From: Pseudomonadota bacterium
Lineage (GTDB): Bacteria; Pseudomonadota; Gammaproteobacteria; GRL18
Length of the DNA stretch: 45,017 nucleotides
Assembly: GCA_015222495.1 (NCBI GenBank)
Contig: JADFVK010000154.1
Location: forward strand, 1 to 45,017
Reading direction: 5' to 3'
Of the stretch, positions 32,920 through 41,954 are shown piece by piece. A program made the position numbers and the translations under genes. Numbering within the stretch: position 1 is the first letter of the stretch; each line of letters opens with the position of its first letter. The notes beneath the pieces are model-generated. The model had not been told where the DNA came from. It saw nothing but the letters and a program-made list of their open reading frames with translations, and did not search any database.

Positions 32920-33069
32920 ATAAAGTATATACTTACACTGCTAATACTAGTAACACTCTCCATTTCCGGAGCCAGTCTTGCTGAGTCGATTTCAACATTA
33001 GAGCAAATAAAAAATCTGAAACCATACGTATTGGGTATCGTGAAAATGAACCACCCATGTCATTTTTAG
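32920..33069 (+). pseudogene. Short signal-peptide reading frame lacking a normal start codon
   Basis: A 49-codon frame reads as a Sec signal peptide (hydrophobic KYILTLLILVTLSISGASLA, cleavage near ASLA-E) and a 28-residue mature part containing one Cys near the end. GAGG at 32911-32914 is 5 nt before codon ATA, exactly where ATG would be expected. No in-frame ATG, GTG or TTG lies at the right place. A near-consensus promoter lies 87 bases upstream. Either a start-codon mutation killed a small exported peptide gene, or it is the 5' remnant of a longer periplasmic protein, or ATA/ATT initiation is used. No homologue is recognised. Confidence 0.35.
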
Positions 33070-33125
33070 ATAAAAACAAAAAATTGAGAATCTATTGGTA
33101 GTGAGGAGTTGATGAAAAGGGTAGT

Positions 33126-33162
33126 TGTGTTAGAGTACATAACAAGTTCCTACTCTAACACA
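33126..33162. terminator. 12-bp hairpin between the short frame and pilU
   Basis: 33126-33137 pairs perfectly with 33151-33162 across a 13-nt loop, directly before the pilU stop codon. It could end transcription from both sides, but neither side has an adjacent T-tract. A protein-binding dyad is the alternative. Confidence 0.4.
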
Positions 33163-33168
33163 GGGGGG

Positions 33169-34320
33169 CTAAAAGCTCATGCCGTGGGGGTCATTATCAC
33201 CACGGGTATCGGTATAGCTCACACCATCTAAGGTAGATCCCATGGCTTCTGTAGCTTCTTCATCTCCTAACTTAATCATCAAGCGTAGATCGTTAGCCGA
33301 ATCTGCTGAGTGGATTGCATCTTCATAAGTAATGGCTTCTTCTCGATAGAGATCATATAAGGCCTGATCGAAGGTTTGCATACCTTCTTCACGAGACTTC
33401 TTAATAATTTCTTTAATTTTATGGGTTTCACCATTGAGGATCAGATCAGAAATGAGGGGTGAATTAATCATAATTTCAACGGCAGCTCTACGTCCTTTAC
33501 CATCTGGTGTTGGAATTAATTGCTGGGCTATAAAGGCTTTAACATTCATGGATAAATCCATCAACACTTGCTGTTTACGTTCTTCCGGGAAGAAGTTGAT
33601 AATTCTATCCATAGCCTGATTGGTATTGTTAGCATGTAATGTGGCCAGGCATAGATGCCCTGTTTCAGCAAAAACAATCGCATGATCCATCGTTTCTCTG
33701 GTTCGAATTTCACCAATTAGAATCACATCAGGAGCCTGACGCAAAGTATTTTTCAAAGCAATTTCAAATGAATCAGTATCAACACCGACTTCACGCTGGG
33801 TAACTAAACAAGAATTATGCTGATGGACAAATTCAATGGGATCTTCAATAGTAATAATGTGACCACTACCATGAGTATTTCGATAACCAATCATAGAGGC
33901 CAGTGAAGTTGATTTACCGGAACCTGTTGCTCCCACAAAAAGAATCAAACCCCGTTTAGTCATGGCCAGATCTTTAATTATCTCTGGCAACTTTAAATCC
34001 TGATAAGTTGGTATGGTCATTTCGATTCGGCGTATCACCATCCCTACCTGATTTCTCTGCATAAAGGCACTGACACGAAAACGTCCTACACCTGAGCGAC
34101 TGATAGCAAAATTAGCCTCATGTTCTGCTTCAAACTCAGCACGCTGCCGATCATTCATAATACCGGTAACAATCTGCTGGCATTGCGTGGAATTTAATGC
34201 ATTTTGTGTCACAGGTGCTATTTTTCCACTCACTTTCATTGCCGGAGGACTACCCACTGTAATAAATAAGTCGGAACCTTTTTTGTGCGCCATTAATTTT
34301 AAGAGTGAGTCAAAATCCAT
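33169..34320 (-). CDS. pilU: Type IV pilus retraction ATPase PilU
   Basis: A 383-aa cytosolic hexameric ATPase that assists PilT in pilus retraction. An N-terminal PAS-like domain is followed by Walker A GATGSGKST near 129-137, the Asp-box ITIEDPIEF, Walker B VILIGEIRTRETM and the His-box GHLCLATLHANN. The long C-terminal tail after about 345 (Thr/Asp/Gly-rich) and the GSDLFITVG N-terminus separate PilU from PilT. It follows pilT by 43 bases. Confidence 0.93.
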   Translation of the reverse strand: MDFDSLLKLMAHKKGSDLFITVGSPPAMKVSGKIAPVTQNALNSTQCQQIVTGIMNDRQRAEFEAEHEANFAISRSGVGRFRVSAFMQRNQVGMVIRRIEMTIPTYQDLKLPEIIKDLAMTKRGLILFVGATGSGKSTSLASMIGYRNTHGSGHIITIEDPIEFVHQHNSCLVTQREVGVDTDSFEIALKNTLRQAPDVILIGEIRTRETMDHAIVFAETGHLCLATLHANNTNQAMDRIINFFPEERKQQVLMDLSMNVKAFIAQQLIPTPDGKGRRAAVEIMINSPLISDLILNGETHKIKEIIKKSREEGMQTFDQALYDLYREEAITYEDAIHSADSANDLRLMIKLGDEEATEAMGSTLDGVSYTDTRGDNDPHGMSF

Positions 34321-34363
34321 AGTATTGTCCTTTATATAGTATAAGCTTTAGTCAATTTTAAAT

Positions 34364-35401
34364 TTATAGGAAATTATCTTTATTCATCGCAGCACCTTTC
34401 GCCTCAGATTTGGCAATTAAACCTTTTTGGAGTAGCTGTAATAAGTTTTGATCCAGAGTCTGCATACCAATACCCTGCCCCGTTTGTATGGCTGAATACA
34501 TTTGCGCAACTTTACCCTCACGAATCAGATTTCTAATCGCAGGCGTACCGATCATAATCTCATGGGCAGCGATACGACCACCACCATTTTTCTTCATGAG
34601 TGTTTGTGAAATAACAGCTCTTAATGATTCTGATAACATTGAACGAACCATATCCTTTTCAGCTGCGGGGAATACATCAATAATACGGTCAATGGTTTTA
34701 GCAGCTGAACTAGTATGTAGAGTGCCAAAAACCAAGTGACCGGTTTCTGCAGCGGTTAAAGCCAGGCGAATTGTTTCCAGGTCACGCAGTTCTCCCACAA
34801 GAATAATATCCGGGTCTTCACGAAGGGCTGAACGTAAAGCTTCATTAAATCCCAAAGTATCACGATGAACTTCTCGCTGATTCAACAGACATTTTTTACT
34901 TTCATGAACAAATTCTATGGGATCTTCTACCGTGAGGATATGTTCATAAATATTATCATTTAAATAATCTATCATAGCAGCCAGGGTCGTTGATTTACCT
35001 GAACCAGTTGGGCCTGTTACTAAAATAATACCGCGCTTATAATCACATAATTGTTTAAAAATCTCCGGAGCACCTAATTCTTCTAAAGTCAAAACTTTTG
35101 AGGGAATGGTACGAAATACCGCCGCTGCACCACGATTCTGATTAAAAGCATTGACCCTGAAACGAGCCAGACCAGGTACTTCAAATGAAAAATCTGTCTC
35201 CAGAAATTCTTCAAAATCCTTTCTCTGCTTATCATTCATAATATCATAAACCATATCATGAACATCTGAATGTTCCAAAGCAGGTACATTAACCCGCCTA
35301 ACATCACCATCTACACGTATCATCGGTGGCAAACCTGCAGACAAATGTAAGTCCGATGCACCATTTTTAGCACTAAACGCAAGTAATTCTGTAATATCCA
35401 T
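34364..35401 (-). CDS. pilT: Type IV pilus retraction ATPase PilT
   Basis: A 345-aa cytosolic motor for pilus disassembly and twitching. Walker A GPTGSGKST is near 131-139, LTVEDPIEFVH near 158-168, Walker B IILVGELRDLETI near 199-211, and the His-box GHLVFGTLHTSSAAKTID near 222-239. AIRNLIREGK near 303-312 is the AIRNLIRE motif specific to PilT retraction function. It heads pilT-pilU, divergent from yggS; an inverted repeat (35414-35420 with 35440-35446) in the 57-base gap could be an operator. Confidence 0.96.
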   Translation of the reverse strand: MDITELLAFSAKNGASDLHLSAGLPPMIRVDGDVRRVNVPALEHSDVHDMVYDIMNDKQRKDFEEFLETDFSFEVPGLARFRVNAFNQNRGAAAVFRTIPSKVLTLEELGAPEIFKQLCDYKRGIILVTGPTGSGKSTTLAAMIDYLNDNIYEHILTVEDPIEFVHESKKCLLNQREVHRDTLGFNEALRSALREDPDIILVGELRDLETIRLALTAAETGHLVFGTLHTSSAAKTIDRIIDVFPAAEKDMVRSMLSESLRAVISQTLMKKNGGGRIAAHEIMIGTPAIRNLIREGKVAQMYSAIQTGQGIGMQTLDQNLLQLLQKGLIAKSEAKGAAMNKDNFL

Positions 35402-35458
35402 GATTCTTCACTATTGAGTTGATATAATTATGTTATTCGAACTCAAGTATAGATCATA

Positions 35459-36163
35459 ATGACCAAAATAATAAAGCAATTCGAGCATATTAAACAACGT
35501 ATTGTGCAAGCAATGCATTCCAGTGGTCGAACAGCACCGGAAACAGTCACTTTACTTGCCGTCAGCAAACGACACCCCTATGAAAAGATTCAGTCCCTAT
35601 ATGAACTGGGTCAACAACATTTTGGCGAAAGTTATCTTCAGGAAGCTTTGCAAAAAATTGAAAAGTTATCTCAACTGGAAATCATATGGCATTTTATCGG
35701 CCCGATACAATCTAATAAAACCAAAGACATTGCCCAACAATTTCACTGGGTGCATTCAGTTGATCGTTTAAAAATTGCACGTCGACTGAGTCAACAACGC
35801 CCTATTGAGCTTCCCCCTTTAAATATCTGCCTGCAAATTAATATCAGTAATGAAGTTCAAAAATCTGGTTTTTCTACAACAAATATTCATGATGCCATTA
35901 AAGAAATTATCAGTTTACCCAATATAAAAGTTCGTGGCTTAATGGCAATTCCTGCACCGGTAGCAGAAGGTAATGAACAATTCATAAAGCAATGTATCCC
36001 TTTTCAACAATTAAGGGAATTAATGTTACAGCTAAATAAAGATTATCAACTGGATATGGATACACTTTCAATGGGTATGTCTAATGATCTGGAAGCAGCC
36101 ATTGCTGAGGGTGCTACTATTATACGTATTGGTACAGCACTTTTTGGTAGCAGAGAAACTTAG
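35459..36163 (+). CDS. yggS: Pyridoxal phosphate homeostasis protein (YggS/PLPBP)
   Basis: A 234-aa cytosolic PLP-binding protein. LLAVSKRHP near 32-40 holds the PLP lysine, HFGESYLQEA near 54-63, WHFIGPIQSNKT near 80-91, and the terminal GMSNDLEAAIAEGATIIRIGTALFG binds the phosphate. The length is normal. It is first in a yggS-proC-yggT run; the same order beside pilT is seen in many gammaproteobacteria. Confidence 0.95.
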   Translation: MTKIIKQFEHIKQRIVQAMHSSGRTAPETVTLLAVSKRHPYEKIQSLYELGQQHFGESYLQEALQKIEKLSQLEIIWHFIGPIQSNKTKDIAQQFHWVHSVDRLKIARRLSQQRPIELPPLNICLQINISNEVQKSGFSTTNIHDAIKEIISLPNIKVRGLMAIPAPVAEGNEQFIKQCIPFQQLRELMLQLNKDYQLDMDTLSMGMSNDLEAAIAEGATIIRIGTALFGSRET

Positions 36164-36214
36164 CTGGTGTATAATAACTGCCTTAGAGAAACTTTAAATG
36201 AGATTTTTACAACT

Positions 36215-37057
36215 ATGATTAATAAAAAAATTGGTTTTATTGGTTCAGGAAACATGGCTTATAGCTTAATCGGTGGATTGACCAGTACTGGAGTCGAAGG
36301 TCGGAACATTTGGGTCAGTGATCCCAGTACAGAAAAAACCACTGAATTAGCTGCTAATTTTTCTGTTAATATCAGTAAAAACAATATTGACTTAGTAAAA
36401 ACAGTGGATGTGGTTATTCTGGCAGTTAAACCACAACAATTAGCAATAGTATGTAGTGAAATTGCCACTGAAACAATAAATAATGGCCCCTTAATCATAT
36501 CAATCGCAGCAGGTGTTTTAAGCCATAATATTGAACTCTGGCTAAACCCGGATGAAAATGCTGATAATACTCCTGCATTAGTTCGCTGTATGCCTAACAC
36601 TCCAGCATTGGTACAAAGTGGTGCAACTGCTCTTTATGCTAATCAATGTGTTACTGAGCAACAAAAAACACTGGCCGAATCTATTTTACGATCTGCCGGT
36701 TTGACTCTGTGGCTAGACAATGAAAGTGATATGGATGCAGTGACTGCTTTATCCGGTAGTGGGCCTGCATATATTTTCTTAATACTTGAAGCACTTGAAA
36801 AAGCTGGAATAAAACTCGGCCTGGATCAGAAAACTGCTCATTTACTGGCCATTCAAACAGCCTTTGGTGCATCAAAAATGGCATTAGAAAGCACTGATTC
36901 TCCGGAAACTCTAAGAAATAAAGTCACTTCACCCGGTGGCACAACAGAAAAAGCCATTGGAATTTTACAGGATGGAGAACTGGAACAGTTAATTTTTAAA
37001 GCATTGGAAGGCGCCAAAGAACGTTCTATTGAATTGTCTCAGGTTTTAGGAAAATAA
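36215..37057 (+). CDS. proC: Pyrroline-5-carboxylate reductase
   Basis: A 280-aa cytosolic enzyme making proline from 1-pyrroline-5-carboxylate with NAD(P)H. The Rossmann start KKIGFIGSGNMAYSLIGGL is at 4-22, VVILAVKPQQ near 65-74, RCMPNTPALVQSGAT near 124-138, and the signature ALSGSGPAYIFLILEAL near 170-186 with TSPGGTTEKAI near 236-246. I start at ATG 36215-36217, where homologues begin; an earlier GTG (36167) would add 16 unrelated residues. Confidence 0.95.
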   Translation: MINKKIGFIGSGNMAYSLIGGLTSTGVEGRNIWVSDPSTEKTTELAANFSVNISKNNIDLVKTVDVVILAVKPQQLAIVCSEIATETINNGPLIISIAAGVLSHNIELWLNPDENADNTPALVRCMPNTPALVQSGATALYANQCVTEQQKTLAESILRSAGLTLWLDNESDMDAVTALSGSGPAYIFLILEALEKAGIKLGLDQKTAHLLAIQTAFGASKMALESTDSPETLRNKVTSPGGTTEKAIGILQDGELEQLIFKALEGAKERSIELSQVLGK

Positions 37058-37063
37058 AAATTA

Positions 37064-37615
37064 ATGAATAATTTTATGGTCAATGCTGGCTCCTATTTAA
37101 TCAGTACGATTATAGGGCTTTATATTATTATCGTACTTTTGCGCTTTTTGCTACAACTGGTCAAAGCTGATTTTTATAATCCTCTGTCCCAGTTTATCAT
37201 CAAGGCAACCAGCCCGGTGTTAATTCCTATGCGTCGTTTTATCCCAGGTTTATTTGGACTGGATATTGCTTCACTCACACTGGCATACACTCTACAATGC
37301 ATTGAGAATTTCATACTCTTTACTCTGCAGGGCATTCCTCTCAACCCATTATTTATTCTCTGGCATAGTATTGGTTCACTACTCAGCTTATTTTTATATA
37401 TCTACTTTTTTGCCATTATGATACAAATCATTATCAGTTGGATCAGCCCTGGTAATTATAATCCTGCAATTGCCCTCATCCATAGAATTACTGAGCCTGT
37501 AATGCAACCTGCTAGAAAAATTTTACCCCCGTTTTCCGGATTTGATTTATCACCTTTATTAGTATTTGTCGTACTAAATATATTAATTATGTTCATTCCT
37601 GTCTTATTTGGTTAA
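37064..37615 (+). CDS. yggT: YggT-family membrane protein
   Basis: A 183-aa integral membrane protein with two YGGT repeats. Each has a helix ending in a hydrophobic LLRFLLQL or IIISWISPG segment and then the NP ... PVLIPMRRFIPGL or EPVMQPARKILPPF stretch. It follows proC by 6 bases, the usual order. Bacterial homologues are tied to osmotic tolerance or membrane organisation; the function here is not readable. Confidence 0.9.
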   Translation: MNNFMVNAGSYLISTIIGLYIIIVLLRFLLQLVKADFYNPLSQFIIKATSPVLIPMRRFIPGLFGLDIASLTLAYTLQCIENFILFTLQGIPLNPLFILWHSIGSLLSLFLYIYFFAIMIQIIISWISPGNYNPAIALIHRITEPVMQPARKILPPFSGFDLSPLLVFVVLNILIMFIPVLFG

Positions 37616-37754
37616 ACAGTCAGGATAAATATGAAATCTATCACAACTTTTTAAAAAATTTATGCTAGAATTCGAGCTGATAAATTCAGCATATTGATGA
37701 TTTAACTTAGAAAGATTATAAAAAATAGCTCTTACACAAAAAAAGATAAAAAGT

Positions 37755-39734
37755 ATGGCAAATGAAGACTTTTTCAATAATGTTCAGGCTTATGGTCAAT
37801 GGAAAAGAGATCTAGTCTCCACAATTGAACAATTTCAGGACTGGCTAAATACAACTGGACTGGAAGATAGTGAACAAAGCTTAAAAATATACGAGACTTT
37901 ACAAACTTTAAAATACGATCGTATTACTCTGGCTTTTGTCGGTGAGTTTTCCAGAGGAAAAACTGAGCTTATTAATGCAATTTTCTTTTCTAAGTACAAA
38001 CGTCGTCTACTGGCCAGTGATGCAGGCCGCACCACTATGTGCCCCACTGAGTTATTTTATGATGTAGATGATCCTAAGGCATACATGCGTCTTCTTCCCA
38101 TTGAAAGTCGCCTGGAAGATACCAGTATTACCGAACATAAGCAACATCCCATTAATTGGACAACCATTCAATTAGATATCAACTCACCTGAAAAGATGGC
38201 AGAGTCTTTTGCCCAAATTACCAAAACAAAACCTGTCAAAGCAGTAGAGGCTAAACGTCTTGGCCTCTATGATATAATTACTGACAATAATGGTAGTGAA
38301 ATTTCCGATAATAAAATTGTTGAAATTCCAATGTGGCGTCATGCCCTAATCAACTTTCCTCATCCATTTCTAGAACAGGGACTTACTATTTTAGATACTC
38401 CCGGACTTAATTCTTTAGGAAATGAGCCAGAACTCACTATTAGTATGTTACCCAATGCTCAAGCTGCTATTTTTGTGTTAGCAGCTGATACCGGTGTTAC
38501 CCGCTCAGATATGGATATCTGGCGACGCCACCTGAAAAGCTTTCGTAGAAATCGTAATAGTGGTTTAGTTGTTGCCCTTAATAAGATTGATACTCTTTGG
38601 GATGACCTGAAAACTGAAAAAGAAATAAAAGCCAGTATCCAGAGACAATGCCTGGAAAGTTCTAAAACTTTGGGCATTGACAGCAAACATGTATTTGCCG
38701 TATCTGCACAAAAAGCTTTGCTTGGAAGAGTTAGAGAAGATACTGATCTCATTACTAAAAGCAACCTACCCAAACTGGAACAAGTACTGTCCAGTGACAT
38801 ATTGCCGCAAAAACAAAACTTAGTACGCAACACCATTATTAATGATATCACTGATCTAATGAAAAGCTCTAAGAGCATTTTATTTGGACAGTTTAATGCG
38901 CGCAAAAAATCAATAGCCGGTTTAGGTGGTCTAAGTGGTAAAAATGAGAACGTCATTTATAACTTACTTAAGAAAACCCGTGAAGAGCAACAAATTTATC
39001 AGAAAAATGCTGAAAACCTACATGCCAGTCGCCAAATTTTATTAGGTCAACAAAAAAAGCTTAATAATATTATTGCTCTGGACAAACTGGATGAGCACAT
39101 TAATCAAGCCCGAACAACGATGAAAGGCAGTTGGACAACCACTGGTATGAAGTCAGGGATGAAACTTTTATTTGATGGTTTAAGCAATACCATAAATGAA
39201 GCAGACAAACAGGTAGAACTTACTAACCGCCTTATTAATTCTATTTATACTCGTTTTCAAAATGAAAATAAAGAAGAAGGTTCAGAACTAAAAGCCAAGC
39301 TATTTTCTGTTGATTCGTATAAAAAAGAAATTGAACTACTTTATGAAGATGCAGAAGAATATCGCACCAGTGTATATTCCACTCTAACAGAGCAAAGCTT
39401 TGTCATAAAAAAATTCTTTATCTCTTTAGTGAGTCGTGCAAGAAATATTTATTACCAACTCAACCAGGATTCTGATAGTTGGACCAAATTAGCTTTAACA
39501 CCATTAGTCCACCATGTAAAAGCACATAAGCAAGAATTACAAATGCGTATGGATCAGTTGAAAAAGGCTGGAGATTCCAGAAACAATATTACTGAACAGT
39601 TTAGCAAACTCACCAAAGAAGCAAAAGTATTACAAAAATATCTTATTGATTTAAATGCCATGATTAAAGTTGTAAGTGAACCTGTTACTGCAGAAAATAA
39701 GCAACAAAAAAGTAATCAAGCTCCTAGTAAATAA
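37755..39734 (+). CDS. Bacterial dynamin-like GTPase
   Basis: A 659-aa large GTPase. G1 GEFSRGKT is at 63-70, the switch Thr lies in DAGRTTMCPTE near 94-104, G3 DTPGLNS near 214-220 and G4 NKID near 275. A long helical C-terminal half (from about 350) has heptad-like segments, as in dynamin stalks. No clear membrane helix is seen. Bacterial dynamin-like proteins bind and remodel membranes, and some act in stress tolerance or phage defence; this one's role is unknown. It stands alone between yggT and dtd, and dtd begins 4 bases after its stop, so the two are probably co-transcribed. Confidence 0.82.
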   Translation: MANEDFFNNVQAYGQWKRDLVSTIEQFQDWLNTTGLEDSEQSLKIYETLQTLKYDRITLAFVGEFSRGKTELINAIFFSKYKRRLLASDAGRTTMCPTELFYDVDDPKAYMRLLPIESRLEDTSITEHKQHPINWTTIQLDINSPEKMAESFAQITKTKPVKAVEAKRLGLYDIITDNNGSEISDNKIVEIPMWRHALINFPHPFLEQGLTILDTPGLNSLGNEPELTISMLPNAQAAIFVLAADTGVTRSDMDIWRRHLKSFRRNRNSGLVVALNKIDTLWDDLKTEKEIKASIQRQCLESSKTLGIDSKHVFAVSAQKALLGRVREDTDLITKSNLPKLEQVLSSDILPQKQNLVRNTIINDITDLMKSSKSILFGQFNARKKSIAGLGGLSGKNENVIYNLLKKTREEQQIYQKNAENLHASRQILLGQQKKLNNIIALDKLDEHINQARTTMKGSWTTTGMKSGMKLLFDGLSNTINEADKQVELTNRLINSIYTRFQNENKEEGSELKAKLFSVDSYKKEIELLYEDAEEYRTSVYSTLTEQSFVIKKFFISLVSRARNIYYQLNQDSDSWTKLALTPLVHHVKAHKQELQMRMDQLKKAGDSRNNITEQFSKLTKEAKVLQKYLIDLNAMIKVVSEPVTAENKQQKSNQAPSK

Positions 39735-39738
39735 ATCT

Positions 39739-40176
39739 ATGATTGGATTAGTGCAAAGGGTTTCATGGGCAAAAGTTGTTGTTGATGATCAAACAATTGC
39801 TCAAATTGATCAAGGTATCTTAGTTCTCCTGGGCATGGAAAAATCTGATGAGCAGCAACAGGCAGATAAACTTCTGCATCGTCTGCTTAATTACCGAATT
39901 TTTGCTGATGCTGAAGATAAAATGAACCTGAGCGTCAAAGATATTAAAGGCGGTGTTTTACTCGTACCTCAGTTCACTTTAGCTGCTGATACAAAAAAAG
40001 GTTTACGTCCCAGTTTTAGTTCCGCTATGCCCCCCGCAGAAGCCGAAGAATTATTTTCCTATTTGCTAAAACAATCCCGGAGTAGTTATGACAAAATTGC
40101 CTCAGGCCAATTTGGTGCTGATATGAAAGTTTCTCTACTTAATGATGGTCCTGTCACATTTTCATTAAATACCTAG
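39739..40176 (+). CDS. dtd: D-aminoacyl-tRNA deacylase
   Basis: A 145-aa cytosolic proofreading enzyme removing D-amino acids (and glycine from tRNA-Ala) after mischarging. It begins MIGLVQRVSWAKV. LVPQFTLAADTKKGLRPSF near 92-110 includes the catalytic SQFTL-type motif, here with Pro-Gln-Phe-Thr-Leu, and the GAFGADM-type motif near the end reads GQFGADMKVSLLNDGPVTF. The length equals that of E. coli Dtd. I start at ATG 39739-39741; an earlier in-frame start lies inside the dynamin gene. Confidence 0.93.
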   Translation: MIGLVQRVSWAKVVVDDQTIAQIDQGILVLLGMEKSDEQQQADKLLHRLLNYRIFADAEDKMNLSVKDIKGGVLLVPQFTLAADTKKGLRPSFSSAMPPAEAEELFSYLLKQSRSSYDKIASGQFGADMKVSLLNDGPVTFSLNT

Positions 40177-40234
40177 CCCTGAGAACAAGAGCAGGATAAG
40201 GTCTTTATAGGAAATAAATTTCATTAAATACCTA
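40160..40234. repeat. Exact 16-bp direct repeat at two convergent gene ends
   Basis: TTTCATTAAATACCTA occurs at 40160-40175 and again at 40219-40234. The first copy holds most of the dtd stop codon and the second ends in the stop codon of the convergent sensor-AlbA gene. The 43 bases between are not similar to flanking DNA. No intrinsic terminator is seen here. Confidence 0.7.
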
Positions 40235-41863
40235 ATCATAGCGATTTTGAATATATTTTATTACCTTACTAATACTTAATTCCACACTGGCCGGACCACT
40301 TCTAATATAAAAGCTTTCTGAATTTTTGTAATACAAAAAGGCAGGTCGACGGGCACGTTCACATTCAATCACTAAGATTGTTTTTCCTTCAATTTGATTG
40401 ATGAGTAAATGTATATATTGTGAAAATTCAAGACCTATATGCTGACTCAAAAGATTTTTAAAATGTAATAAAATCTTATCCTCATTATCAAACTCATCTA
40501 CCTCTATTCCCAAAATATTGGCATCATCATCTACGCCGATTAATAAAATACCCCCATGGGTATTCATAAATCCAACCAGTCCTTTTAACCAGGCTATTTC
40601 AATTTCTTTACCATTTTTCCCTGATTTTAAATTTTTTCTCATAGTGGACTTAAATTCCAGAGTCTCACTTTCTCCCATTCTTAACAAGTGATATATTTCA
40701 TTAGAAAAATCACTATGAATAATAGATGTTTTTGGAACATCTTTGAGTTGATGGGCATATTTTTTAACCAGGATATTTGCCATAACAATGGCCAAAACAA
40801 TAAGAATTAAAATACCTATTAACATAAACTTAAAGTTTTCACTTATCACATCCAGGAGTTCTTTTTCAGCAACAATCACTCCTGCATAAATAGAATGATT
40901 GTCTTTCTTAAGATTAAACACCTTATACCACCAGACTTTTCCATTACGCGAAAACTTATGAATTTGATCTAAAGGATTTTTTTGCTTTAACCAATGATTC
41001 ACTGAATCAAAAATAATATAATTATCTGCATCACGTCCTGGTGCATACAAGCTGCCTCCTGTTGCTGAGCCTTTTACCTCATGATTATTATTAGGAGGGA
41101 GTATAATTTCTCCTGCAGAGCTCATTAAATAAGAGGTATCATTTTTTCCTACACGAATATTAGCCAGTGAACTGGCCATTTCTGAAAGTGTGACATCAAA
41201 GGCCAGTAAATAAGTAATATCTTTGTCTTTCCAGCTTGTTACCCCGGTAATTCCTGGTATTTTCTTAGCATAAAAACTATAGGGCTGCGTCCACTTAACA
41301 GGTTTATCATTACTCTTCGAAATGCCTAATTGGTACCAGGGGCGATCTTTTGACTGGTAAGAAGTTGTCTCTTCCCACTGTTTTATTAATTGATTATTAT
41401 CACTCCATTGACTCCAAACAGCCGTATCAGCACTGTGTTCATCCGGATTAATATAACGTGATAACCAATGGCCATCTGTTTTGGTAAAAAAATACTCCTT
41501 ACCATCAGAGCTCGCTAATATCACTGAAGAAATTTGTGGTCGGGTTTCTAAAATCGGAATAAAACGTTTATTAAAACTATCCTGCTTTGCCGTTGTTAAA
41601 GACTCCAGCTGTGCCCACTTTCTCGATAAAAGAAGATTAGTGGTAATAGGTTCAAATAAACGATTATTTTTTTCTATGCTGAGCTTTTGCACAGAATCAA
41701 TTAATGCGACTGTAATGTCTTTCTGAATTTGCGTAGAATATAAGTAGGATAAAAAAACAAAAAAAGCAATCAGCAATAAGACCAGCAGGCTTATATCACG
41801 TGTCAGACGCCGCCTGACAGAAGAGGGTGAAGCTATATTGGTATTACTGACATCACTGGTCAT
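40232..41863 (-). CDS. Membrane sensor protein with C-terminal AlbA_2 (Schlafen-type) domain
   Basis: A 543-aa protein: an N-terminal helix (about 28-47), a periplasmic sensor of about 290 residues with double-Cache features (SSVILASSDGKEYF near 113-126, DRPWYQLG near 173-180, TYLLAFDVTLSEMA near 219-232), a second helix (about 347-367), then a cytosolic AlbA_2 domain (about 395-543) with SETLEFKSTM, HGGILLIGVDDDANILGI and SFYIRSGPASVEL. AlbA_2 domains are putative ATP/nucleic-acid-binding modules, often in regulators. The fusion suggests direct transmission of a periplasmic signal to an intracellular nucleic-acid or nucleotide event. It is monocistronic by spacing. Confidence 0.8.
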   Translation of the reverse strand: MTSDVSNTNIASPSSVRRRLTRDISLLVLLLIAFFVFLSYLYSTQIQKDITVALIDSVQKLSIEKNNRLFEPITTNLLLSRKWAQLESLTTAKQDSFNKRFIPILETRPQISSVILASSDGKEYFFTKTDGHWLSRYINPDEHSADTAVWSQWSDNNQLIKQWEETTSYQSKDRPWYQLGISKSNDKPVKWTQPYSFYAKKIPGITGVTSWKDKDITYLLAFDVTLSEMASSLANIRVGKNDTSYLMSSAGEIILPPNNNHEVKGSATGGSLYAPGRDADNYIIFDSVNHWLKQKNPLDQIHKFSRNGKVWWYKVFNLKKDNHSIYAGVIVAEKELLDVISENFKFMLIGILILIVLAIVMANILVKKYAHQLKDVPKTSIIHSDFSNEIYHLLRMGESETLEFKSTMRKNLKSGKNGKEIEIAWLKGLVGFMNTHGGILLIGVDDDANILGIEVDEFDNEDKILLHFKNLLSQHIGLEFSQYIHLLINQIEGKTILVIECERARRPAFLYYKNSESFYIRSGPASVELSISKVIKYIQNRYD

Positions 41864-41954
41864 AATAGTTTTAATTCCTGTATACCAAGTACCTGAACAA
41901 ATTAGTTTTGATCAGTTGAAAATAAACGTAACTACTCACTTTAAATTAACAGAC

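Noticed and set aside
38459-38956. Minus-strand 165-codon frame inside the dynamin-like gene
   Set aside because: Antisense shadow of a gene with clear GTPase motifs; no family features and no SD.
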